This document shows, piece after piece, positions 25,654 to 33,865 of a stretch of DNA of 41,291 nt. The stretch lies in assembly GCA_050246115.1 (NCBI GenBank), contig JBFWWP010000041.1:1-41291 (forward strand), in the 5' to 3' direction. The stretch comes from JBFWWP01 sp050246115 (GTDB lineage: Bacteria > Planctomycetota > UBA8108 > UBA1146 > JAJFFE01). A program made the translations under genes and the position numbers. The notes below the pieces were generated by a model. It ran no database searches. It was not told the origin of the DNA and was given only the letters and a program-made list of their open reading frames with translations. The stretch's first letter is position 1. The number at the start of each line of letters is the position of its first letter.

Positions 25654-26136
25654 GTGGTAGGGCTCGGGCACGCCCCGCCGATCCACACGAACGACCGCGT
25701 CCACAAGTCGTTCTCGACGGTCCTGCCGGATCCGCGGCCGCTCGCGCAGACCGCCGCCCCTCATGTGACCCCTCATGTGACCCCTCATGTGACCCCTCAT
25801 GTGACCCCTCATGTGACCCCTCATGTGACCCCTCATGTGACCCCTCATGTGACCCCTCATGTGACCTCTCATGTCGCCCCTCATGAGACCCCTCATGTGA
25901 CCGCCGAGGTCGCGCGGCTGCTCGCGGCGCTGGAGGGCGAGATGCACCGTGACGAGGTCATGGCGGCCCTGGGCCTGAGCGACCGGAAGCATTTTCAGTC
26001 GCGGTACCAGCAGCCCGCGATCGCCGCCGGCCTCATCGAGATGACCCTGCCGGACAAGCTCCGGAGCCGGGCCCAACGCTACCGGCTCACCGAGCTGGGC
26101 CGTCGCGCTAAGCAAGCAGGGGGGCCAGCGTCATGA
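25654..26136 (+). pseudogene. Orphan C-terminal winged-helix part of a Fic/AlbA_2-type protein
   Basis: The frame is open for 160 residues, but only the C-terminal two thirds look like a protein: a linker of twelve PHVT-like units, then EVARLLAALEGEMHRDEVMA, then ALGLSDRKHFQSRYQQPAIA and AGLIEMTLPDKLRSRAQRYR. This is the winged-helix tail found at the end of Fic-domain and AlbA_2 (COG2865) ATP-binding regulators, which often carry a comparable linker of VTPQ/VTGE-like repeats. The expected N-terminal catalytic domain is missing, and the 35 residues before the repeats match nothing. I read it as a truncated remnant; a small independent DNA-binding protein is less likely. Confidence 0.6.
25759..25902 (+). 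repeat. 12-bp tandem repeat, 12 units
   Basis: The unit CCTCATGTGACC repeats in frame, nine perfect copies followed by two variant copies (units 10 and 11) and a final perfect one, encoding Pro-His-Val-Thr. It lacks spacers, so it is a coding minisatellite, not a CRISPR array. Near-identity at DNA level implies recent expansion. Confidence 0.9.
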
Positions 26137-26612
26137 GCGTCCTCGACCGCATCAAGCAGGCCGCCGCCCTCATGCTTCGCGCCGTCGAGTTCGGCTACTA
26201 CCACTGTGCTTCTCTCCACGGTGGACGGTCTTTCGCTCGGCGTCGCTGCGTACCATCAAGAGCTGGGCGACGGTCTTCCGCAATCGTCGCTCGAGGCGAA
26301 GTCGTCGAATCGGATCCGGCAATGTGCAAGACATGCACATTGCTCTCCCTCTGCACAGCACAAGGAGGCCCGGAAGTGACCTTCTCCGGCGAAGCCGCCC
26401 TCCCACTGGGACTTGTCGAGGAATTCGATTTCCATGAAGAGGGTGACATCCTCTGGGACTGCCCGCTTGGTAGGAGTGTGCGCTTGCTCCCCAAGCGTGA
26501 CGTTGTTGGCGCGGCTCGTTATCAACAGTTGCGCCGCGGTTCCGCCCGTAGTCCTGCGACATCGAACTTCTGGGTGCTGAGTGACCGAGACCGGGATCGT
26601 CACGGAACGTAG
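26133..26612 (+). CDS. Doubtful ORF, possibly a disrupted gene
   Basis: ATG 26133 overlaps the previous stop (ATGA). The first 18 residues (MSVLDRIKQAAALMLRAV) look like a genuine gene start, but from about 26190 the composition changes: Arg/Ser-rich stretches, a Cys-containing region (AMCKTCTLLSLC) and less biased codons. Another plus frame (from about 26215) and a minus frame (26256-26675) look no better or worse. I recognise no family. The likely reading is a gene start joined to unrelated or decayed DNA. Confidence 0.3.
   Translation: MSVLDRIKQAAALMLRAVEFGYYHCASLHGGRSFARRRCVPSRAGRRSSAIVARGEVVESDPAMCKTCTLLSLCTAQGGPEVTFSGEAALPLGLVEEFDFHEEGDILWDCPLGRSVRLLPKRDVVGAARYQQLRRGSARSPATSNFWVLSDRDRDRHGT
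26319..26343. other. Perfect 10-bp stem hairpin
   Basis: GCAATGTGCA (26319-26328), a 5-nt loop AGACA, and TGCACATTGC (26334-26343). No T-run follows on either side, so it is not a standard terminator. It lies in the decayed stretch between the defence operon and the kinase/sigma cluster and could be an operator or a mobile-element end. Confidence 0.6.
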
Positions 26613-26671
26613 TGAATGCGTGGACCTCTCGTAATGCTGAAGCGAGCGCCACATTCGGGTCCGCGGGAGTT

Positions 26672-27649
26672 TCACTGCCGCAGGCCCGCTGCCTTTTCGA
26701 CTTCCTCGAGGGCTTGCTGCAACGACGCCCTCAGGCGTTGGCAGACGGTTTCGAAGCGTGCGTTCACGGGGTCTCGGTGGGCTGTTTCGGTAGTGGCTTC
26801 TCTGAGGGCGGTCAGGGCTCGGGAGTCGTCGCCTTTTCCGAAGGCTCGTTGCTTCAGGTCTTTCAGCGCCTGGAGGGCTTTGTCGGCGTCGAGTTTGAAG
26901 ACAAGGTGTTCGAGGCCGCCGGCCACGACCTTCGAGGTGAAGAACTGCTGGGTTTCCTCTTGGCCAACGACATCGAGGACGGCTTTCTCCATGCGTTCGG
27001 CGATTTCCATGACTGCGGTCGATCGCTTGCGGTCGACCTTCACGAACGGACGTGTCTTGTCCGCGGCTTCCAACAACCTGCGCTTGTAGTTGTCCAGTGC
27101 TCCCAAGATATGGTCTACCTCGGGCAGGTAGCCGCCGCGGAACTTGCTTTTCTCGGCGCGTGCGGAAGCCAACGCTGTGTCATACGCTTCGAGGACCGCT
27201 TGGTTGTTCTCCTCGCGGGTCCGCGGGTTCGCGTAGGTCTTGGCCAGCGCTTGGTGAAGGCCGGTCTTCTCGTTCATGACCTGGTCGAGGTACTGGCCGA
27301 TGGTGCTGGGGCTTCCATCGAGCGTCACGGAAGCCCACTTCTTCTCGTCGCCTGGGGCCAGCCGTGCGAAGAAGCCATGGCGGATCTTCACCAGCGCGGA
27401 GTACTCCTGCTGGTTGGCTCGAAGAACATGGGCTACGTCCGCGCTGATCTGCTTGGAGTTGCGAGGAGGAGGGGTTGTCTCGTCGTCGCCGGCCGCGTGG
27501 AGTGCGCGCGGGGTCCACGCGGTGGAGGGTAGCGCGAACAGCGCAACGAGCACGATGGGATGGGTTGCTGCCAGCAACCGGGCGATGGCGACATGGCGCA
27601 CGACTTCCTGCCTCTCCGTCAATGTTGCTGATTGGACCAACTGGCGCAC
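26672..27649 (-). CDS. Predicted exported protein of unknown function
   Basis: 325 residues. GTG 27649 shares one base with the preceding TAG (TAGTG), so translation is coupled; the open frame upstream to 28234 only shadows the neighbouring genes. The N-terminus has a basic stretch and a hydrophobic core (THPIVLVALFALPSTAW) followed by ALHAAG, a likely signal peptide or single anchor. The rest is helical and charged (NSKQISADVAHVLRANQQEY, then DKALQALKDLKQRAFGKGDD), with coiled-coil character at the end (ASLQQALEEVEKAAG). No family recognised. As the third gene after a sigma factor, it may be a periplasmic output or sensor of that regulatory unit. Confidence 0.7.
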   Translation of the reverse strand: MRQLVQSATLTERQEVVRHVAIARLLAATHPIVLVALFALPSTAWTPRALHAAGDDETTPPPRNSKQISADVAHVLRANQQEYSALVKIRHGFFARLAPGDEKKWASVTLDGSPSTIGQYLDQVMNEKTGLHQALAKTYANPRTREENNQAVLEAYDTALASARAEKSKFRGGYLPEVDHILGALDNYKRRLLEAADKTRPFVKVDRKRSTAVMEIAERMEKAVLDVVGQEETQQFFTSKVVAGGLEHLVFKLDADKALQALKDLKQRAFGKGDDSRALTALREATTETAHRDPVNARFETVCQRLRASLQQALEEVEKAAGLRQ

Positions 27650-28119
27650 TAGTCGATGAACTGTAGAGCGAGGTCGATTCGGTCGGCCCAGGTTCCATCG
27701 AGGACCTCGCGCAGGGATACGAAACCTTCCTCGAGCACGCTCACGGGGAGGGTGCTGATCTCCTCGAGCGTCCGCGGCGCTGTGTGTGCGAGCAGCAGGA
27801 TCACGGCGGCGAAGTAGATCGCCGTGGCGTCCTCGATCTCGTCGGTCAGCCGCGCTGCGCGAAGCCGCTCTTTGCCGAGTTCCTTGAGGGCGCGCCAGGA
27901 GTTGGCCTTGTCGACGGGTGTCTGAGTGTCTGAGCTTGCGTCGCAGCAGATCATGGCTCGCGCAACGACCGTCTCGAACCACTCGGAGCCCCCGGGTGCT
28001 TGGAGGCGCCGGTTCAGGTGGTCCACGGGACGCGTCGCAGCTTGGGCCAGCAGGTCGTGCAGCGCCGCCAGGGTCGGCGGTTTCGAACTGGGTTCTTGCG
28101 GTGTTGGGGCTCGAGGCAT
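27649..28119 (-). CDS. Small protein coupled to the sigma-factor gene
   Basis: 156 residues from ATG 28119, which shares a base with the sigma stop (TGATG); a GTG at 28122 is an alternative. It is helical, soluble in appearance and contains two cysteines in MICCDASSD. One hydrophobic stretch, AIYFAAVILLLAHTA, near residue 110 could be a membrane helix or a buried core helix. Position directly after a sigma factor makes an anti-sigma or accessory role possible, but no zinc-binding anti-sigma motif is seen. Confidence 0.7.
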   Translation of the reverse strand: MPRAPTPQEPSSKPPTLAALHDLLAQAATRPVDHLNRRLQAPGGSEWFETVVARAMICCDASSDTQTPVDKANSWRALKELGKERLRAARLTDEIEDATAIYFAAVILLLAHTAPRTLEEISTLPVSVLEEGFVSLREVLDGTWADRIDLALQFID

Positions 28120-28871
28120 CACGATAAGTCCTCCATGAGTTCGGCCACGCTGTCTCCTTGCTCGCGGATGAGTTCACGAAGCACAGGAACCAGCTTGCGC
28201 TTGAAACGGACGACCTGCTGCCTGGCGCGGACAAGAGAGCCCGTCAGCTGGTCGGCGAAGTCACGATACTGACGCTGGTGCAGAATACGGTGCTCGATCA
28301 GGACGCGGAGTTCTTGATGCTCGCTGGTTGGATACTCGGCCAAGACGGTTTCGATTGCAACGCGCACGAGCGCGGCGAGCGCGAGGTACGTGGTCTCTTG
28401 CTGCATGGGCAGAGGTTCGGCAGCCACGGGGTCGGCCTCCAGGTCCAAGGGGCGTGCTCGGTTGTGGTAGCGCAGATCCATGCGCAACATCTCCTGGCAG
28501 TGAAAGCGAAAGTCTTGCTTGATGAACCCACGGAGGTGTCGAGGGTGCTCGGGCGGTGCCGTTCGGCAGAACTCCGCCCACTTGGGGATGAGATCGCGCG
28601 AGCGCTTGGCGAAGTACTCGTGGACGACATCCACCGCATGGTCCTCGTCGCTGACTTGTCCCTCTCGCCTCGGTAGTCGTGGGAATCCCGCCGATCCGGC
28701 GCAGCCCTGGTAGAACCGCATGAGCGAGCCGCGGTAGACCTCCATCACGTGCGTCGTGCAGTAGTCCCGGCCCTGCTCACCCGCCGCGAGGTGGCGGTCG
28801 TAGAGGGTGTACTGAGTCGCTGGCCAGTGGGTGTCCGCCGGGAGCCGATCCGGGCAGTCGTGCGGCATCAT
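28119..28871 (-). CDS. ECF-like RNA polymerase sigma factor
   Basis: 250 residues from ATG 28871, behind GGGAGG with a 9-nt gap. The longer frame to 29012 has no such site. Region 2 is suggested by DVVHEYFAKRSRDLIPKWAE followed by HLRGFIKQDFRFHCQEML, and region 4 by LIEHRILHQRQYRDFADQLT, then RARQQVVRFKRKLVPVLREL, a helix-turn-helix that would contact the -35 element. The large spacing between the two fits divergent planctomycete ECF sigma factors. The gene lies 168 nt downstream of a Ser/Thr kinase gene on the same strand. Some ECF groups (for example ECF43) are controlled by a neighbouring Ser/Thr kinase, so phosphorylation may activate this sigma factor. Confidence 0.75.
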   Translation of the reverse strand: MMPHDCPDRLPADTHWPATQYTLYDRHLAAGEQGRDYCTTHVMEVYRGSLMRFYQGCAGSAGFPRLPRREGQVSDEDHAVDVVHEYFAKRSRDLIPKWAEFCRTAPPEHPRHLRGFIKQDFRFHCQEMLRMDLRYHNRARPLDLEADPVAAEPLPMQQETTYLALAALVRVAIETVLAEYPTSEHQELRVLIEHRILHQRQYRDFADQLTGSLVRARQQVVRFKRKLVPVLRELIREQGDSVAELMEDLS

Positions 28872-29039
28872 TATTGTTGACCTCCCATCGTCCTCGGCGG
28901 TCCTGAGCTCGGGCACGGTTCGCCGCTGCTGCGTGAACACGAGGCGAGCAGTTCCTCCGACTAGAGTCTCCTGCGGTCCGTCTGTGACGCCGTGCGCCGC
29001 GATTGCGCGCAAGTCGCCTCGCCGAAGCGTTTTGCGATC

Positions 29040-32000
29040 CTACGCGAGCAGATGCCTGTGCAGAGTTCTGCGCTGCGAGGTTAGATCCGCGCGAGTCTTC
29101 GGGTCATCGATCGACTGCTCCCAGCGAGCTAACTCGGTCGCTGCGCGGTCCAGACCCCGCTCTCGCTCCGCACCTGCTGACGACAGGTTGGCGGTCGTGA
29201 TCGCGAACAGATCGCGGCCCGCGCCCGCGGGTCCCCCATCGATGAGCGGCCCGAGGCGCGCCACAGCCGCGCCCAACCGCGGACGAACCCCGGGGAATCG
29301 AGCGAGTTCCGCGATCAACCGCATGCGCGTCGGGAGTTGGGCCGTGTCCCGGGCCAAGCGCACATCGATGTCGAGGCACGCGTCCAAGAGCGATCCATCG
29401 ATGGCGGCCCTCGGATCGTAGGCCGAGAGCGCACCGATCGCGAACCAGCCCGCGGAGTCCACCTGCGCCTCCTGAGTCCCCTGCCAGCGGCCTAGGGCCG
29501 ACAAGACCCGTTCGACGGGCAGCGGTGGGCAACTGGGATCGAGATGCAGGGCGTAGGCGTCGAGCTGATAGTGGTCGAAGTGAACGCCCCGCTCCGGAGT
29601 GAGTTCCCGAGCTCGGTCGAGCGCGCGCCGGGCATCTGCCCAGCGGCCACAGTCCAAATGCCGCTTGGTCAGCTCGACCAAGAACTGCTGCTCGTCTGGG
29701 CGGTGCCCCGCCCCCTGCGCGATGTCGATGGCGCGTTTCAGATGGATCACCGCGCGATCGGTGCGCCCGAGCATCGCTTCCGCCTGGGCCAAGTTGAAAC
29801 ACGCACGCGAAAGTGCGCCACGGTTCTGAATGGACTGAAACCGCTCCACCGCGACCTGGTACCCACGGCGCGCGTCTTCGAAGCGGCCATCGGCGAAGTC
29901 GAGGTTGCAGAGCCAGACGTGAGCCTGGGTTTCGAGTTCCGGCTGTTCCAGCCGTCGGGCCAATTGGAAGGCGGTGCGGAAGTGCTCGCGCGCGCGCGGT
30001 GCGTTACCGAGTTGGTGCAGGACGAAGCCGAGGTTGATGTGGGTGCGCGCGTGCGCGAGTGGGTGGGACTCCTCGGCGAAGTCCCGGAGATTCGCTTCGA
30101 GCGTGGCCTTGGCTTCTTCTCGTCGGTCGAGCCGGCGCTGGACCACGGCTCGGTTGATCCGAGCATCCAGGGTGAGCGCATCGTCTCGGAGTTCGGCGCT
30201 CAGGGACTCCACCGTTCGTAACGCCGCCTCTGCCGAAACGTAGTCCCTCGCCTCCGTGTCGACTCGCGCCTGGAGAAGGAGCGTGCGCGCGCGCTCGACC
30301 GGATCAGCAATCTCGTCCGCGAGCCGGCGGGCCTCCGCGATGGCCTCGCGGGCCGCTGCGAGGTCGTTGCGCGCGAGCAAGACTCGGGCGCGTGCGACCT
30401 GCCAAGCGAGTGCCTGCCGCGAGTCCACGGTGCCAATGCGGTTCAGCACCGACTGGATCGCCGGGAACAGCGCATGAGCCGACTCGTAACGCGAGAAGGC
30501 GACGTGCTGCGTGAGCACACCCAGTAACAGGCGCACTCCCTCGCGTGGTTCGCCGAGATCGATCAGCAAGCTGCCCAACCACTCGGCGGCTCCGGGGGCG
30601 TTCGCATAGTGCTCGAGCAGGCGGGCCGCTACGCGGCGACGCTGCTGGCCTGCCGACCGACTGCCGGAAGCCTCGAGGTCTGCACGGATCGCTTCGGGAA
30701 TGCGCGCGTCGGTGAAGCGATACGTCGTCAGCTCGGGGTCGACCGGTCGGACGAGACCAGCGAGCTGCATGGCATCCAGGGCTTCGTCCACGTTCTCGGC
30801 CGAAAGCCCGAGGTCCGTCAGGGGTGCCACCGGGAACTCGGCTCCGAGCAAGCTGCAGAGTTCGAGCGCAGCCCGGTGCTCGACGCCGAGGGCCGCGCGC
30901 ACCTGCGCGGCGGTCGCCCCGGCGCGCGGCTGCGTATCCAGGAGTCGGCCGGGGTCGCGGTTCGGAACCACGTGGAAAGCGCCGTCGGCCCCTCGCTGAA
31001 AGAGCGGCTCGGTGGTGCGCTCCGCTCCGAGCGCTTCGCACAGGGCCAGCGTGGTCGCGAGTTGGCCGCCGCTGCGGGCCAGCACTTGTCCCACCAGCAT
31101 GGGGTAGTAGTCCCGATACGTCGCTCCGGGGTACAGGAGGCTGAGAATGCACTCGGTCTCCGGCTCGCCCAGGTGCGGAAGATCGAGCGGTACTACCAGG
31201 GTTCGGCGCAGAGCGTGGGATGCGAGCGGCAGCAGATCCACTGAGTCGGCATCGCGTGATCCCGTGGTCGCGATCGCGAGCACCGGCGTGCTCGACTCAT
31301 GGCATTGATGAAGGATGTCCACGAGGAGTGCGATGGTCTCGGGGTCGGCATCCGGCAAATGCTGAATCAAGAGAGCCACGGGCGCCTCGCGGGCGATCGA
31401 CGCGAGCAGGTGCGACCAACAGCGGAACTCTCGGGTCGGGTCCAGATCGCGGGCCGGGCCGTCGAACAAGAGGTCGAGAAAGTAGCGCGCCTCCTGAGCG
31501 CCGCGGCCCAAGTGCTCCTCCAGGCGGTCGACGGCGAAAGTGCGCAGGGTGCTCGGAGTGTGCTCGGTGTCGACGATGCCGAGGGCTCCGCGCACGAGGT
31601 CTTGGAGCAGCTTGCGGCCCACGCGACCGCTGATCGAGGCGGCGGCGCGAATGACACGATACCCACGAGATCGCATTCGGCGCCCCAACGCTTGGCTGGC
31701 CAAGCCACGGCCACTGCCCTCGACTCCGCGCAACAGGAACCAGGTGCCCCACGCCGGGAAGGACCTTGGATCGTCAGGTGCTACCCGCGAGACGATGCCG
31801 CCGAGCAAGGGTTGCAGGTCCGTCTCACGAGCGCGAACCCGGAGGGAGCGTGGGGAAGCCGGCAGCAACTCGTTTCGTTCGTGCCCAGGCGAACCGAGCC
31901 GCAGGACGGGGAGTTCGAGTGAACCGACCCGCGCCGGGCGCAGGCCGATGAGTGCGCCGACCGATGCGCCCGGCGTCACGAGCCAGTCGGTCTTCGTGGT

Positions 32001-33149
32001 CGCATCCGAAAGCGTCCAGTCGGTGCCGCCGCAGTCGAGCGTGGCGTGCACCGACTCCGGTGCGCCATCGGGAACGCGCACCCCAATGCGAACGGGCAAG
32101 GTGTCGTCGAGACTCACCTCCGAGGCCAGCGCGTGATAGCGCGCCGTGACCCAGCGTTCGGCGGGGAGACGGGTGGCGGCCAGGATCTCGGCGAGTGCCT
32201 CGTGCACGGCTTGCATGCTCGGCACGCGCCGGCCCGGGTCCTTTGCCAAGCAACCGGTGATCACGGCCTCGAGACCCGCAGGGATTCCGGCCGGTAGCAT
32301 GTGGAGCGGGGGTCGCTCATCCAGAATGCGAGAGAGGTCGGCGATGCGGGTCACGTGGAAGGCCGGGTGGCCGCAGATCATCTCGAACAGGACGCAGCCG
32401 AGCGACCATACGTCCCACGCCGGCGCGGCTCCGCCGCCGCGGATGCGCTCGGGGCTCATGTAGGCCGGAGTTCCGACCAGAGCCTTGCCTCCGAGGTGGC
32501 CCCGGTCACCGGCGCCTGGAAGGCCCGTCGCGATCGCGATGCCGAAATCGAGCAGTCGCACGCGATCGCCCGACAGCATCACGTTCGAGGGCTTCAGATC
32601 GCGGTGGATCCAGCCGCGCTGGTGGGCATAGCCCAGGGCGCTCGCCACCTGCATCCCAATGCGGATGGCCTCGTCAGGGCTGCACGGCGATCGAGTGAGC
32701 CGCGCTGCTAGGGTCTCGCCTTCGATGAACTCGAGGACGAGGTGCAGCGCATCGTCTTCATGGACCAGTTCGAAGATCATCCCGATGTTGGGGTGCGAGA
32801 GTGCGGCCAAGTTGCGGGCCTCGAGCTCCAGCGCCTCGACCATCTCGGGATCGCGGGCAACCGCCACCGGGAGCGACTTCACCGCGACGCGCCGGCCCAG
32901 CTTGGCATCGTGCGCCAGGTGGACGACGCCCATGCCGCCTTCGCCGAGCTTGCCGAGCAGCTCGAAGCGGCCGATGAAGCGGTTGGACCCCACGCGACTC
33001 GACCTCGGAGCGGGGACTCCCCGCCGCAGGTGGGCATCGAAGATATCCCCCGTGCGTGCCGGTGAGTCCCCGCTCTTCCCCTCTATGTCGAGAGGGGGCT
33101 CCGGCTCCGGATGGGGCCGGTCGTCGAGCCGCGTGGTGTCGCCGCCCAT
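29040..33149 (-). CDS. Ser/Thr protein kinase with ATPase-like and TPR regions
   Basis: 1369 residues from ATG 33149. The kinase domain (about 59-325) is complete: GEGGMGVV (69-76), Lys91 in VAVK, HRDLKPSNV (182-190), DFG (201-203) and the SPE motif (232-234). A middle region (about 470-800) resembles an AAA/STAND ATPase: the P-loop-like GVEGSGRG has Arg in place of the usual Lys, so ATP binding there is uncertain. The C-terminal 500 residues are helical repeats of TPR type (HARTHINLGFVLHQLGNAPR, then ACFNLAQAEAMLGRTDRAVI). No transmembrane segment is clear. Kinase-ATPase-TPR chains of this size are common in Planctomycetes and Myxococcota as signal integrators. The next gene encodes the sigma factor, a likely target. 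Confidence 0.88.
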   Translation of the reverse strand: MGGDTTRLDDRPHPEPEPPLDIEGKSGDSPARTGDIFDAHLRRGVPAPRSSRVGSNRFIGRFELLGKLGEGGMGVVHLAHDAKLGRRVAVKSLPVAVARDPEMVEALELEARNLAALSHPNIGMIFELVHEDDALHLVLEFIEGETLAARLTRSPCSPDEAIRIGMQVASALGYAHQRGWIHRDLKPSNVMLSGDRVRLLDFGIAIATGLPGAGDRGHLGGKALVGTPAYMSPERIRGGGAAPAWDVWSLGCVLFEMICGHPAFHVTRIADLSRILDERPPLHMLPAGIPAGLEAVITGCLAKDPGRRVPSMQAVHEALAEILAATRLPAERWVTARYHALASEVSLDDTLPVRIGVRVPDGAPESVHATLDCGGTDWTLSDATTKTDWLVTPGASVGALIGLRPARVGSLELPVLRLGSPGHERNELLPASPRSLRVRARETDLQPLLGGIVSRVAPDDPRSFPAWGTWFLLRGVEGSGRGLASQALGRRMRSRGYRVIRAAASISGRVGRKLLQDLVRGALGIVDTEHTPSTLRTFAVDRLEEHLGRGAQEARYFLDLLFDGPARDLDPTREFRCWSHLLASIAREAPVALLIQHLPDADPETIALLVDILHQCHESSTPVLAIATTGSRDADSVDLLPLASHALRRTLVVPLDLPHLGEPETECILSLLYPGATYRDYYPMLVGQVLARSGGQLATTLALCEALGAERTTEPLFQRGADGAFHVVPNRDPGRLLDTQPRAGATAAQVRAALGVEHRAALELCSLLGAEFPVAPLTDLGLSAENVDEALDAMQLAGLVRPVDPELTTYRFTDARIPEAIRADLEASGSRSAGQQRRRVAARLLEHYANAPGAAEWLGSLLIDLGEPREGVRLLLGVLTQHVAFSRYESAHALFPAIQSVLNRIGTVDSRQALAWQVARARVLLARNDLAAAREAIAEARRLADEIADPVERARTLLLQARVDTEARDYVSAEAALRTVESLSAELRDDALTLDARINRAVVQRRLDRREEAKATLEANLRDFAEESHPLAHARTHINLGFVLHQLGNAPRAREHFRTAFQLARRLEQPELETQAHVWLCNLDFADGRFEDARRGYQVAVERFQSIQNRGALSRACFNLAQAEAMLGRTDRAVIHLKRAIDIAQGAGHRPDEQQFLVELTKRHLDCGRWADARRALDRARELTPERGVHFDHYQLDAYALHLDPSCPPLPVERVLSALGRWQGTQEAQVDSAGWFAIGALSAYDPRAAIDGSLLDACLDIDVRLARDTAQLPTRMRLIAELARFPGVRPRLGAAVARLGPLIDGGPAGAGRDLFAITTANLSSAGAERERGLDRAATELARWEQSIDDPKTRADLTSQRRTLHRHLLA

Positions 33150-33197
33150 GAGTTCATCCCAACTCTCTCGTGGATCGCAGTGGTGCGAAGACGAGCA

Positions 33198-33857
33198 TTA
33201 CGGGCAGCCTCCGGGTGCAGGAGGGCAGACCAACGTACCGAGCGTAGGATCCGTCCCGCACCCGGGGTGCGGCGGCGGCAGGGTCGGCACTGGCCCGCAA
33301 TTGAACAGGTAGCAGAGCAGATGGAAAGCATCGGCCAAGCTGACCGATTCGCTGTCGTTCGTATCGAGGGCCGCGAGACAGGTGACGGAGCTGCCGGAGA
33401 AGAGGTAACCCAAGATCAACACGGCATCGCTCGTGTTGACCTGCTGGTCGAGGTTCGCGTCGCCACGGATGAAGACCTCCGGCGCCATCTCGCAGACGTC
33501 GAGGATGCCGTTGTCGTTCAGATCCCCCATGACGAGTTCGCAGTCGTCGTCGACTCCGTTCAGATCGCAGTCATGGTCTATGGGACCTGCCACGCACTCC
33601 CGAACAGACACTTCCGCTGAGACGAGTGTGACGGTTTCGCGAAGTATCGACACGGTGGTCGAAACTAGCACCTGCGACTCGCGGAGCACACTTACCTCTG
33701 CTGAGGCAAGGTACAACGCGGGGAAGTTCGTCGCCGAGCGCAGCAGCAGGCTGACCTCAGGAGACACGATGTGGTTCGCGGACTGACCAGTGACGCTGCT
33801 CGTGGCGGTCATGCCCAGGAGGAGGAGCGCGACGAGCAGGAAGACTCGATTTGGCAT
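33198..33857 (-). CDS. Secreted protein with SxEVS repeats and dockerin-like end
   Basis: 219 residues; ATG 33857 preferred over 33860 because GAGGT lies 6 nt before it. A signal peptide (PNRVFLLVALLLLGMTATSS) is followed by at least four strand repeats of the form S-x-E/T-V-S-[LIV] (SPEVSLL, SAEVSVLRE, STTVSILRE, SAEVSVRE), then a Cys/Asp-rich stretch (DHDCDLNGVDDDCE, NDNGILDVCE) and the paired dockerin-like segments RGDANLDQQVNTSDAVLILG and LDTNDSESVSLADAFHLLCY. Such C-termini probably bind calcium and are frequent in planctomycete exported proteins. The function of the repeats is not known. Confidence 0.75.
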   Translation of the reverse strand: MPNRVFLLVALLLLGMTATSSVTGQSANHIVSPEVSLLLRSATNFPALYLASAEVSVLRESQVLVSTTVSILRETVTLVSAEVSVRECVAGPIDHDCDLNGVDDDCELVMGDLNDNGILDVCEMAPEVFIRGDANLDQQVNTSDAVLILGYLFSGSSVTCLAALDTNDSESVSLADAFHLLCYLFNCGPVPTLPPPHPGCGTDPTLGTLVCPPAPGGCP

Positions 33858-33865
33858 CATTGACC

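Noticed and set aside
25759..25902. CRISPR-like repeat run
   Set aside because: Units are contiguous 12-mers with no spacers and are in frame with a protein.
26170..26675. Overlapping minus-strand frames opposite the doubtful 26133 ORF
   Set aside because: No ribosome site, motif or codon bias that makes them better than the plus frame; none can be supported.
27650..28234. Upstream part of the 520-residue minus frame
   Set aside because: It shadows the 156-aa and sigma-factor genes; the real product begins at GTG 27649.
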